A DNA stretch of 64,000 nt, from contig NC_135562.1 in assembly GCF_964340395.1 (NCBI RefSeq), forward strand, positions 18,362,985-18,426,984, read 5' to 3'. The notes under the pieces are model-generated. The model was not told where the DNA came from. It worked only from the letters and a program-made list of their open reading frames with translations, and did no database searches. Positions 21,901 through 34,140 of the stretch are shown in pieces. The stretch is from Glandiceps talaboti. Taxonomy: Eukaryota; Hemichordata; Enteropneusta; Spengelidae. The translations under genes and the position numbers were made by a program. How positions within the stretch are numbered: the first letter of the stretch is position 1; each line of letters starts with the position of its first letter.

Positions 21901-24900
21901 TTTATTACAAACTCATCAATATATAATACACATATTGTAGTTTCATCTCACCTGCCCTAAGAATATCATGACAATGTCGGACTTATCCTTATGACCGGAT
22001 ATAAAGAGGATTATGGATAATCTATGCAAATGCGGGAAATTCAAGCTGCTGTACAGAGCACTAGCTTCTGGGTCTTGTTTTCAGCATTTTTCTGTGCTTC
22101 GAGAAACACACAGGTCATGTATCATGTACAAGTTGTTTGTGAATGTCGTAGGATTGTAACTTGATACACAAATTAGCTGAAAATCAGTCTGTTTGTTTCA
22201 TAGAATAAAAAAAACCTCTCCAAATGAGACAAATTCCCCTGCAAACAGCTGCTTAGATTGTGTGTCATTCAGGATTATTCAAATATGCAGCATTTGCATG
22301 TGAAAAAGCCAGATATAGGGAATGTTTATATTTTGGTTATTACTTGCCAGTGAGTCGATCATCACAAGTTCTCCACCTCTAAACATACAGTCAGTCATAT
22401 GCAAAAATGGTCCCAGGCGCCGCCAGTCGCATGTTTAACAAGGATAAAATCATCTTGTCATGAACAATGTTATTTAAATTTAGATAAACTCTCCTTTATT
22501 TTAATTTGGAATTACTGAACTCTATACTTTAAGATGTGTGGCAATCACTATTCTAATATATACCTATTTCATTATAACTATGTTCTTTATTTGGCTGAAT
22601 GACAATTAGAAAATTCATTTAACCTCCCACAAGGAAAGGTTATGTTATGCTTTGTCTGCAGTGTCTGTCTGTCTGTCTGTGTCTGTCAGTCTGTCTGTCA
22701 GTGGAGTGGAAAGAGGAAGGGTCAGTGGTTTGGAAGGATCACCAGTTGAGGGCATTCAGCAGAACTACATGTAACTCATAAATAATCAATAACTTAGGTA
22801 GTCATAATAAAGCTGGTTTATTAAAACCAACAAAAGAAGGTTAAAATTGATTCCGAAAAATACATCAGATTTTCAAATCATTACTTTATTACATGGCAAC
22901 TTATAGGGAAAAGGTATTTTTTAAAAGAAAAAGAAAAAACAAGGAAACAAAAAAAAAAAACCCAAAAACAAATCTTTGTAAATATAAGAAGAGAGATTGA
23001 ACATTACACAAAAAACAAAAAGTTGCAAACAAATATGGCCAATTTCAAACCCCTTTGAATAGACAGTCCAGTAAAGTTGTGGCTAGGCATATCAGAAGGC
23101 AGGTTGCTGTGAGGTAGGGGATGGGTAATGGTGGATAGAGAGAGAAGTCACTTGTAGTAGTGTGGCTAAAATCAGAATGTCTTTATTTCCAAAGGAAAAT
23201 AACTTAAAACTAGAGATTATAGGAAGTGAATAACAATTTATATTGGTATAAGGGATATATGATTGTGTCCATCTAGATATGTACAACATCTGTTTATGTA
23301 GAGTAGTACTGATATTCAGGAGAACATTTTTTACATCACTGAACATCGGCTATGTTGAATGTTTTGTATGTTTTTTTTGGTTTTTTTTTTAATTTTTTTG
23401 ATTATTTAAACATTCATGTTAAAGTCAAAAGAAAGTGTGTACAAGTCTAGATTTCTATAGAAAAGGGTGCCAAAACGCCAGGAAAATCCATAGAACATTT
23501 ATACACTTCTATAGAACGCCCATAGACTTCTATATAATGACTATAGAATTCTATAGAAAAAATTCTATTCTATAGACAGCGCTATGGATTTTCTATTAGA
23601 CTTCTATAGACTTCTACAGACTCGTTTCTGTAAAGGTTGATAGAAAGTTCTGTGTCTGAATTGAAAGCTGACTTCTGTAAATATAGGTTCAGATATTTTA
23701 ATGGTGTCTCTAACTTGGATATTAAACTTCTAAAGCTATTTAAATATTTGACCTTGATGATAGACATCACGTCAACAATTTATATATGAAGGAGCATTTC
23801 TTACCTCTAATGATATAGTTATCAACATCATGGTGACTCAGCTATGGCTTAAAGACCAATTTCAGCTATTTGACCAGCATTGACTATGAGGGATAGCCAC
23901 TTGAATGTTGTATGTATGTATTAGACATTACTACATACAGAATATTAAATGTATACATTGAATATTATGTGTAATGTCCAAAGATGTACATACATTGTAC
24001 GTGTATAGCTTTATTTGCAATACTTACATGTAATTTCAGGGCATTCTCCTGTAAATGTGACCAATCTTCAGCAGATAGTTTGCTGATCCCCTCCTTATCT
24101 ATGATCTTCAGTGTGTATAAAGCAGAAATTGTGTACATATTTAGGTATAAACACCTTTATCAAGTTCTTTCATTGATAGTCTTTGATGTAATCACATAAA
24201 CTTTAATCACATACATTCAAGTATTTTCCAAAGATTAAGGAAAGGTGGTATGGTATACAGAGTGACATAACACATGTATCAAATTACAGTTGTGAATAAA
24301 TATATGAAGTGAAAGTATGTAGTGTAATCCAAATAATTAGGTATTTACTATATAGATATTAACAACTCTTCATAGACAACATCCCCCCCCCCTAAGATAA
24401 GAATATTGGTTAATTCTTGTAGATTTTGTCCAATTCTCTGTAGAAACTGAATTTTGAACTAAAAATGCTATTTATAGACACACCCAATAATTTGCAATCG
24501 ATATTATTAAAATAATATATTGTGTGTAAATAACATGGAATAAAACAATAAGAAAAATCTGTAAACACATTGAAAAAATATTCAAGGATTTCAGAATATA
24601 TGCAGTTTATGGAAATTTGATGTTGGTGATAGTACCCATTTTTAGCGATTTCATTAAATGTATGTGTTATATCCAATTTTATTAAAACCTGGCACATAGT
24701 TGACATATCATATTGGTTGTGTGTGTTTTTAAGGAATGTGGTGACCCAGTTTTTTCTTTTCAAATTTGCATTCATTGCTTACATGTAGTATATACCCGCA
24801 AAGTTTCATTGTAACCTATACTTAACTCGAAACTAGTGGACCTCATAAGTCTCCATGTCTTATGGTTCTTGACCTATTGTAAGCCTAGTTAATATTTTCA

Positions 24901-27743
24901 TCAAATATGGCTATGACCATTCACTAAAAAGTGGTATGAGTAATTTTGGGAGCAGGACAACCCCCCCCCCCCCCCCCCGACAACTGCCCCTGGACAACTG
25001 CCCCCAAAGGACAACTGCCACGGACTACTGCCCCCTAACGGAAAAAAGCTAGTATTACAGATGAACGGGTTTGTCATTCATTAAAAAGTCACCGTTAAGT
25101 TAAAGCATCATGCCGACTTTTATAATTGTCATAACAATTATCACAGATGACAATAGAGTAAAACGTGCAAATGTGAGTATAAATAAATTGATTGATTGAT
25201 TGATTTTTATTACCTGTACAAGAAATAATTTCAGATCACTTGCCTACTTTTATGAATGATGTAACAATTATCACAGATAACAATAGAGTAAAACATGTAA
25301 ATGTAGTGAGTATAATGTATGCAAATTGCGGCGGTAAGTTGCCGACGGTGACTTTTTAATGAATGACAAACCCATTCATATGTAATACTAGCTTTTTTTT
25401 CATTCGGGGGCAGTAGTCCGGGGGGGGGGGGGGTGCAGTTGTCCTTTGGGGGCAATTGTCCGGGGGCAGTTGTCCTAGAATCGAGTAATACAATTAATGC
25501 ACTAATTGTTTAATTTCTCTGGTTTTGTAAATTGTTATATTTAATTTGTAAGAAATAGTTTTGATTATAGTAATAATTGGTCATTAAAAGAAATCTTGCC
25601 ACAAATATAATAGGGTTAGATACTTGAATGGAGAATGCAACTTACAATTTTTATGAGTTGCAGTAAATACTTATTTTTAATGGCAAATATGGCTGCCTTT
25701 TGGCATGAAACACACACAACCAATATGATATGTCAACTTTGTGCCAGGTTTTAATAAAATTGGATATAACACATATATTTAATGAAATGATGTATTATGC
25801 CATGGACACACAGGCACACTGATGATGGACACAAAGATGAATAGATGTACAGACAGATTAACTCAATGTAACAGCATCCAAATGGGGGGGAGACACAAGG
25901 GCTAATGTATTGAAAAAGCTGAAAACTCACAATGTCGACGATCTCATCAGCAAGTATTTTCTCTATTTGAGAAATTGCACCTTTCACATCATTTTCAGAT
26001 GCAGCAAATATGTACAGAGTGATTGCATCTCGTATGATACCAGCTTCCTTCTCAGCCCTTTTCTTTCCAAATACTGCTTCAAGTAGTGAGCTATCAGTAT
26101 CACCTTCAGAAATATAAAGAACCTGATGTAAACTGAAAGTGCTACCTTGGGTTAGTTTCTCATCATTAGGTTGGTTTTAAGTTTGACAGAATTATACCAA
26201 TTAATTTTAAACATTTTTGACAATCAAACATTTCTAAGGTAAGCAAGATTTAACAAAACTTTGTAAGTTAAATATAAGTAGCAATTTGATAAGGGTGTAT
26301 ACATATCAAGCACATATATATACATTATGATTACTCCAGGACCAATGGTCAATATTTTATGTTGTTTGTACAGTTTAATTTTGCTCACTAAGAGATGATG
26401 GAGTCATGATGGGTGAATGGTTAGCGTGACTGGCTTGGAATCTACAGGTTGCAGGTTCGAGCCCTGTCGCTGCTTGCTGTTTGTTTCTGAGTGGCTAAAG
26501 TCCTTGGGCAAGATTTGAACCACGACTGTGCTTCAGTCAACCCAGAAGTATAATTGGGGACCTGGTAGGATGTAGGTTGCAATGTGAAGACTTTAATCCT
26601 ATGCGCTTAAATGGCTGCAATGGATTGTATGCTCCCCGGGGAGTTGAGGAAGACTAAAGGGCCGTTGTGCCGTTCTGATCCGAGCCAGGGGTAATAATTG
26701 TAAAGCACTTTGAGCACGGTGTGGGAAAGCGCTATATAAGAACTGAACATTATTATTATGATATATTTGACATATGTCTATGAGCTGTGTACATGTAAAT
26801 ACAGAGTAGCAGGAGAAATAGTTACAGTAAATGGACTTTTCTCTGGCTGCCAGCTTCTACTAGACACCTTAAATAACTCATTGCAAGTACTAAAACTAAA
26901 AGCTGCATCAACAAACTTAATGGACAAGGACATGTGCATTTGGTTACAATCAATTGCATACTAAGTTATGAAATTTGAATCTTGCACACTGACAGTATTG
27001 TCTAATTATGTGAAAATCAACAAGCTTGTAGGTAACAACTAACATGAACTTTGTTATAATCAACATATATACTAAATTCTAATTTTTTTATAAGCTTGCA
27101 TTCTGAAGATGTTGCCTAATTATCAGACATTGTTATATAATATGCAAATGCTACATTAATATTAGTAGAACATGTTTACTAAAACCTAACCAGTTGTCCG
27201 CACTAGCTATTAAAATCTCAGTGCCACATTTTATTTCAAGCAAGCCATGGGTTTTTGAGATATTGATAATACAAACAGGAATAAATACAAAACAGTCAGA
27301 CGGACAGACAGACAGACAGCAGGGGCTAATACAATGGCGCTGCTGGTCTTTTGATATTTAGTAGCATAGTCAAGGTTAATACTCATTACAAGATACTTGC
27401 CCACACAGATTAGCCCAGTGTTGCTTTACTATTCTTGTTTACAATCTGTCCTTCTAGTGTTATAATTATAGGTAAAAGGGTCTGTAAAACCGACAGCAAT
27501 TGATAAGACAGATAAACATTGGAGTGCCCAGTGACTAATACACATGTATCTTATCAATATCAAGCCTTATGATATAAAACCTTATCTTTGGATATCTGTT
27601 TTAGATGAACATTATATTTGTTGAATGAATTGCAGCAACAGTTACATCTCAGATTGTACAGTTAAGTTAATTTAAAGGGGCATGCCGCATATGCTGAACA
27701 TACATACATACATACATACATACATACATACATACACACACAC

Positions 27744-27778
<35 letters not shown>

Positions 27779-30700
27779 TCATCAAGAAACAAGTCATTGA
27801 AAATGACAGTCCCCGCTATGGTTGGGTTTTAAGGAACTGGCAGTTTATGTTGTCATTTTCAAACCTGGTTAATGTTGTTTGGCCTCATATGGTTGTTTTT
27901 GATATCACTACTCTGTTCAAGCATGTCTGAGTTATGGCTTTGGACATGAAAACTGCGCCAACAAAATGGTTGCCAGGCAGCAATATCGGATTGTATTAAA
28001 ACGAAAATAGATATGCACATGTATGTCATAGAACGCTGTGCTAATACCAACTTTGAATGAGATCTGTTCAAGCATGTTTGAGTTATGGATTTGGACATGG
28101 AAAATTCGCAAACAAAATGACTGCCAGGCAGCCATATTGGATTGTATCACGACAACAATGAATATGCACATGTATGTCATAGAACACTACCCTAATACCA
28201 ACTTTGAATGAGATCTGTTCAAGCATGTCTGAGTTATGGCTTTGGACAGGGAAAATTTGCAAACAAAATGGCTGCTAGACGGCCATATTGGATCGTATCA
28301 TAAAACAAATTGACATGCATATGTACGCCATAGTATGTTGCCCCTGTACCAAGTTTGAAAAAAATTGGTCCAAACATCACCAAGAAACGGCTCTGGACGG
28401 ACAGAAGGACACACGGACGGACGGAACCAAATCCATAAGTCCCCGCCCGGCGGGGACTAATGAACCATTCTACTACACATATCTTGAAACGTCCAAATGG
28501 ACTTTCTAAACAATCTGCTCAGTAACTTTTTAGTTCATTTTTTTCCAAAGTCCCCATTTTCGGCTAAAATCACACGGCTATGCTATGGTTCTATTGTTTC
28601 ATCTGAACAATTTTCAAACTAGACACATCAAAGAATTATTCCTGCGAAAGTCACATCATACTGTGAAATGGAAATGCCCCTAGGGACCAGTCAGTTTCTT
28701 CGGCCTGGGGTGGGGGGGGGGGGGATTTGTAGGGGGTCACTCTGTTTTTGATATTGGCAATCATGCTGTTTTGGAAATTGTGGATGGGGGTGGGGTGGTC
28801 ATTGTGTTTTGGATTGTGATGGAAGAAAAAAATCCTTTTCTATACAATGGCATATATAGCCTTATCTGAGATTTGTTCTTGTCCCTGATTCTTACATGAA
28901 TTCTTTAATATTACTTATTAGTTCTAACATAACTATACATATACATGTATTACCAAGCTACCACACTATTTACAGAACATGGCATGTAAATGCTTGGCTG
29001 TTTCACAATCAATGCTTCACTTATATTGCACTTTGGGGCAAAAGTGAACTTGAAGGTTTCGTATTTGGTAATATTCTATGTTTATAAAAAAAGTTAACCT
29101 AAATTGTTCTACTCGTCCGAGTATGAACTTGTCAGAAGAGATTAATACAATTTCTTTTTTGGGAACTACATGTTATTGACAAGTATGCAAATCACCACAT
29201 CTCATCAGATTCCATTTTCTATTATACACTAGGTATGACCACCTAAAGTTCTCTAACATAATGGTGACTTTACTATTCGTGCAATATTAATGTCCCTATA
29301 CCAACGCTACAAGCCCATTTTTATGTGACATGGGAAACTTATGTAAAACTTACATTTACGTTAGCTTTTCGAACCTTGGAAACATTACCTCAAAGGCTAT
29401 AAATAACCTAAACATTGCATTAATAGAAGCAAAAAACTGCAGATCTGCCAGGGGGAAACTCCAAGGACTCCCAAACCCCCAGAGGTCACTCAAGCATTCA
29501 ATCAACAATCAGATACACCAACAAACCTGGTATTACACTTTTCTTAAATACTTTCACCCTATTCTAATTTGAGATGATATTGTCTTTTACATGTAAAGAT
29601 TTGAAATTTTTGCCAAGATAGTCTAAAATTGCCTTAAATTCTAAATCTCCCCTACCAATGATACTACCATTAGATGTGCTGACTTTTACTACATGTATAT
29701 AATGATGCCATTCAACTTTTAAGAATATATTTCAACCCTATGTTAGTTATAAAGAATAGTTTTAGATACTTGATGGTGCTGTCTTGTAAAGCATGAATTA
29801 AGTTATCGCTTGAAAGGTCTGAATAGCCTAAATATTGGCTTTAAGAGTAAAAATCCTCCAGGGCTTCTAGAGGGAGACCCCTAGGACCACCAACATGAGG
29901 TGGATATATCCCAGTCTCAAGCTCTTCCCCCTACCTCTTACTGTCAAGGTGCTTTTAAAGTATAATTCACAAGTATTTCAACCCTACATGTATTTACTTG
30001 CTTTTTACATATTGGTGCTGTCTTGTAAAGCTTGGAAATTATGGTTTGAAAGGGTCTGAATAGTCTCAAAATTGACTTTTCAGAGTAAAAAAACTCCAGG
30101 GCTTCTAGGGGGAGACCCCTTAGGACCCCCCCCCCTCCCAAATGAGGTGTATACATCCCATTTTCAAGCTCTTCCCCCTACCTCTTACTGTCAGGAAATT
30201 ATTTTCTGAAAATGTCTAGTCTCAAAATTGACTTTTCAAGAGGTAAAAACCTCCTAGGCTTCTAGGGGGAGAGCCCTTAGGACCCCCCCATAAGAGATGT
30301 ACATACTCCGCTCTCAAGCTTTCCCCCTACCTTTCACTGTCAAGATGCTATTAAACTCCTTTTGGAATATATTTACCCTGTGTAGTCAATAATTATAATT
30401 ATGATAGTGCTATCCTGGGATTTTATAAAGTATTTGCAAGACAGTCAAGCAGTCCACACTGAGTCACGATCAAAAAATACCTGTCATGTGAATATTATAT
30501 ATGGTGGTGGTGGTGGGGGGGGGGTGTCATCATGTTTTAGAATCAAGTGATGGGGGGGGGGGGGGGGTCAGCCTGTATTTCTGTATTTGGTTTTACAGAT
30601 GGGGGGGGGGTTCAGAAGTCACCGTTCAGTGACTTTTTGTCGGCCCGATTTAAGAATCCACCCCCACCCCCCACCTCCAGGCTGGAGAAACTGACCAGTC

Positions 30701-32586
30701 CCTAATGTAAAATGGTTACCTTTATCTACAGATTTTCCTTGCATGGTAACTTTGAGAGGATCTCCCACATCTATCCTACAATTATGGTTTCTCTCAATCA
30801 TTCTCAAGTAGTTTTGACCCTTTTCTTCTTGGAATAAATTGGTTATCAAAGGATTGTCAATTAAGTATGGATGTCCATGGACATTATCTATTAGCTGTTG
30901 CAGTTCTCGCAGTCCTGATATCACGTCATCTCCAGTTCCTTTGATGACAATCATGGAGGGCCTTTGACATGCTTCAATGTGTAAAGGCATTCTCGTAGCT
31001 TGCCGCTGTATTCTTGCAATGTCGCCCTTCTTGAAGTCAAAGATGTACCGAACTTTACCTGCTTCCAATGGTATCGAATGTTCTATAACAGTGTTCAACT
31101 TTATGTAATCTTGAAGAATTCTCATGACAGTTGGCATGGATTTCTCAAAGCCAGTCACTAACACAGTTTGTGTTCCACGTTGACGCACCTGTGTGATATT
31201 TATGGGATGTTCTTCTTGTAGGTATGTCACCAAGTCATTCCAGGCTGCCTTACGAAGTGCGTCTTTACTTTGTGGAAGTATGGGTATTGTTTCTTCAGAG
31301 ACACTTCTCTGTATCACATCAGTAGCATCTTTCACATCATTACCACTGACACCATAACACTTGATGTCTTCTCCATCGACCAAATATGTAGCTTGGAGTT
31401 TTCTTTGTCTGAAGATTTTATGAATTTCACTTGAGACTGCAGGAGACTTCAAAAAGTCACGTAGAGACTGTGTTGGTGCTGTACTTAGTAACATCTCATT
31501 TACCATATTACCAATGTTGATTCCAACTGGATGACCACTTCTCAAAAACTGTAAATATGCACTCAGTTTCCTTGTCTCTTCTATCACTGGCCCTACAGGA
31601 TTCTTGTTGAGATGACTACCTTCTGCTGCTTTCTTTGCAGATAGTATGTCAACAGCACTACCAAATCTGAGTACATGTGTCAAATAGGAATACATACTGT
31701 CAACATTTCCAAGGTAGAGGTCAAGATGTTCTTGCTCCATTTGTATCTGCTTATCACCAAGCTGATACTGTTTTTGTAGGTCATTCAGTAGTCGATGCTC
31801 TTCTGCAGCAGCAGTATCGTGGGTTTCCCTGATAGCAGCTTTGATCTGTGTTGCAACCTTTCCATGATTCTGGCGTAAAGTTTTGGAAATCTTGCCCACA
31901 TCTTCTTTTGCTTTCTTTAGTTTCTCTACATCTCTACCAAGCTCATCAGCATACTTTTTCAGGGATGGTGTATACTTCTGAAGGGCTTCTTCAGTTGATA
32001 TGACATCATGATTTGGTGATTTATGTTTGACAACTGTGCATTTGTAGCACACAGGGTGTTGGCAGCTGTCACAGTAGAATTCTAACTGACTGCTAGGATG
32101 GACATCACAGAATCTCGGCTGCAGTAATTTGAAGTGTTCTGTTTCTTTTTTTTTATTGTACTCCTCCATTGTTATTCTTTCATGACCTTTAAGCAATCTC
32201 ATGGTTTCATGAATCAAATCACACTCTGTGCAGAAATATTGTGCACAGTCTTTACACCAACAGCTTGCTTCCTTTTTACAATTTTCACACTTTGCTGCCT
32301 GCGTGGCTGGCCCTGATTCAGAAATCAGATCCATTAAGTCATTCAGGAAGGTGTTATCTCTAAGTTTGGTCACCCCACCGGAGGGCAAGGGCCATTCAAT
32401 GCGACATGTAGGACAGCTTAATTTCCCATTATTGGCTTTGATCCATTCAATGAGACACTGCTCACAGAAAGAGTGAAAACAGTTCAATATTTTGGGTGAT
32501 TTATACCTTTCATGGCACACAGCACATTCAAGTACACGTTCGTCAACTTTCGATAAAGGTATTGAGTCACCAGATGCTGTCGCCAT
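18956..32586 (-). CDS. TRIM-PARP fusion: RING/B-box E3 with PARP14-like ADP-ribosyltransferase
   Basis: Seven exons, all GT/AG: 32586-30720, 26103-25931, 24105-24028, 21505-21139, 20751-20648, 19980-19800, 19245-18956. They total 3060 nt, 1019 residues, with all phases consistent. The start is the ATG at 32586 in context AAAATGG. Domains: C3HC4 RING 21-61 (CAVC, CFHSFC, CPTC), B-box 1 at 100-138, B-box 2 at 160-197, coiled coil about 205-300, KH-like repeats about 385-615 and 623-750, WWE 758-827 (VKWLYLN), PARP catalytic 830-1019. The ADP-ribosyl site shows LYHGT (H900), GHGSYFA (Y932) and leucine 1001 in the third position, an H-Y-L triad expected to give mono- rather than poly-ADP-ribosylation. 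The C-terminal AYPEYLITF is typical of the PARP14/15 branch. Macrodomains are absent. The fusion is a prediction from phase and domain order. The protein would join ubiquitin ligation and ADP-ribosylation in one chain. Confidence 0.85.
20328..20355. repeat. (AAC)n microsatellite in TRIM-PARP intron
   Basis: A short AAC tract between PARP exons 5 and 6, with no coding role. Confidence 0.8.
22660..22705. repeat. (GTCT)n microsatellite in intron
   Basis: A degenerate GTCT tract next to ACCTCCCACAAGGAAAGG, resembling the palindromic ends of the repeat at 53835. It is probably another copy of that microsatellite-bearing repeat, in TRIM-PARP intron 3. Confidence 0.6.
23452..23622. repeat. Cluster of CTTCTATAG(A) motifs
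   Basis: Within about 170 bp the motif TTCTATAG or its complement occurs repeatedly at irregular spacing of about 10-25 bp. It is not a simple tandem array. It lies in TRIM-PARP intron 3; function unknown. Confidence 0.55.
24954..25476. mobile_element. Fold-back element with GGACAACTGCCCC ends
   Basis: A 523-bp inverted-repeat element. The left end has several GGACAACTGCCCC copies (one carrying a long C run) and the right end the complementary GGGGCAGTTGTCC copies. Inside, a phrase about TTTGTCATTCATTAAAAAGTCACCGT on the left pairs with its complement near 25350-25375 on the right. A central direct repeat (AACAATTATCACAGAT) is present. It sits in TRIM-PARP intron 2 and carries no reading frame, so it is a MITE-like or fold-back transposon. 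Confidence 0.75.
26395..26760 (+). mobile_element. tRNA-derived SINE
   Basis: A tRNA-like head has a box A-like TGGTTAGCGTGACTGG near 26418 and a box B GGTTCGAGCCC at 26454-26464. A tRNA-unrelated body follows, then a 3' part with TAAAGCACTTTGAGCACGG and AAAGCGCTATATAAGAAC, ending in ATT repeats. That 3' region resembles the conserved tails of several invertebrate SINE families. It lies in intron 1 of the TRIM-PARP gene, opposite to the gene. Confidence 0.85.
27680..28462. mobile_element. Repeat element with internal 148-bp tandem units
   Basis: Microsatellites (CATA)n and (CAGA)n occupy 27702-27778. They are followed by a phrase CAGTCCCCGC at about 27809 and by three tandem units of about 148 bp (starting near 27915, 28063 and 28214), each with TTCAAGCATGT and GAGTTATGG phrases and ending in AACTTTGAATGAGATCTG-like sequence. 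It closes with a GGACGGAC-rich tract and CCCCGCCCGGCGGGG near 28441-28456. Another partial end lies at about 27290-27345. No reading frame; a non-autonomous element in intron 1 of TRIM-PARP. Confidence 0.6.
29370..30370. repeat. Degenerate tandem repeat, about 250-bp unit, in intron 1
   Basis: Three to four diverged copies share phrases such as GGTGCTGTCTTGTAAAGC, CTCCAGGGCTTCTAG, GGGAGACCCC and CTCTTCCCCCTACCTCTTACTGTCA. Clear copies run about 29745-29945 and 29945-30195; a shorter one spans 30195-30350, and a distant one lies at 29385-29480. Long C runs occur within. No coding potential. Confidence 0.7.
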
Positions 32587-32789
32587 TTTGAGATTCAATG
32601 AAATGTCCTCAGTTCATGGAAATGTCTTCTTTCTAATTTCTAATGAAGAACGTACAAAAACATAAGTGTTATTCATTTTAGGGAAAAAACCATTTAATTT
32701 CGGGGGAGGGGGCAAGAGGATTTGGCTTCAACAATTTTTTTCTTCAGCCACCACATCAGCAATTTTTTTTCCAATAACAACTAGTAAAA

Positions 32790-33970
32790 ATACCGCCAAT
32801 GGCATTGTAGCACAACTGTACAGTTTTTTTAAATGTTTATCCATATGGTAGTCCATGCTAACAAGAAGTATTCATTTGTCGAATGACTATCCAGTTGCCT
32901 ATCCTACCATTTTGCTATCTTTACGATATATGCTATCATTTGGCTGTTGCTATGGGTGTGGTCATGTTGTTAGATATATTTGCATACATTTTAAAATATT
33001 TTTGTTCACTTGTGTATGAATTCCTGATATTATCTTTGCAATATACGTGATCATTTGGCTGTTGCTATGGGTGTGGTCTTGTTGCTAGGCACATTTGCAT
33101 ACATTTATTGAATGTCTATTCATTTGTCTTTCAATTCCTGTTATATTTGTAATATACGTGATTATTTGACTGTTGCTAGGGCGTGGTCTTGTTGCGAGGC
33201 AAATTTACATATATTTTTATGAATGTTTATTCACTTGTCTATTAACCCCTGTTGTTATCTTCGCAATATATGTGATCATTTGGCTGTTGCTATGGGCGTG
33301 GTCTTGTTTCTAGGCAAATTTACATACATTTTTTGAATGTTTGTTCAATTGTCTATTAATCCCTGTTGTTCTTTGAGCAAAATATACTGCCATTCGGTTA
33401 TTGCTAAGTGCGTGGTTATCGTTGCTAGGGCCAATTAATTGTGTCAAAATATTTGGAAGAAAATCTGTAGAAAAACCACTTCTAGAAACATCTCACCAAG
33501 TTTCGGTCTCATTGACAAAGTACTTTTTGAGATATAAATTTTTGACCAAAATTCACATTTTTACACCTAATTTGCATATTACTGATGAGATCATTATTAT
33601 GCTTAATATTTCTTCATCTATACACTCACAGATACATTTCTCTTAAATTTCAGCCCAATCTGCTGTGTAGTTTTGGAATTCTAGGTTTTTGACCAAAAAC
33701 AAACATTTTTAGCCCTAATTCGCATACTACCAAGGGAATCATCATGTCATGAACAAATCTTAATTTACTCACATCTAAGAATGTCCCCATCAACTTTCAT
33801 ACCAATCTGCCCAGTAGTTTTGGAGTTTAAATTTTTGGACCAAAAATCACATTTTTTAACCCAAAACCCACATCTCTGATGCAATCATTTTCATTTCCCA
33901 AATAGACACCAGAAGTAACATGACCACCAAATATCAAAGCAATCAGTCCAGCAGTTTTTGACTTAAGTTG

Positions 33971-34024
<54 letters not shown>

Positions 34025-34140
34025 GACAGACATACAGACAGACAGAGACAGACAGGCAGACAGACAGACAGACAGACAGACAGACACTTTGCCATGCCTA
34101 TAGCACTACTGAACCTTCAGTTCAGTTGTGCTAAAGAGAG
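32790..34140 (-). repeat. Interspersed repeat TE-1, reverse copy
   Basis: The reverse complement matches 673-1878. It starts near CCGCCAATGGCATTGTAGCACAAC and ends near CTGAACCTTCAGTTCAGTTG. It contains at least four degenerate units of about 110 bp with phrases GGCTGTTGCTATGGG, GTGGTCTTGTTGCTAGGC and TTTGCATACATT. An (AC)n/(CAGA)n microsatellite (33973-34086) sits near one end. It lies upstream of the TRIM-PARP start and could overlap its promoter region. Confidence 0.7.

Noticed and set aside
26395-26760. Functional tRNA gene
   Set aside because: Only box A- and box B-like parts of a tRNA head are present, followed by a SINE body and ATT tail.
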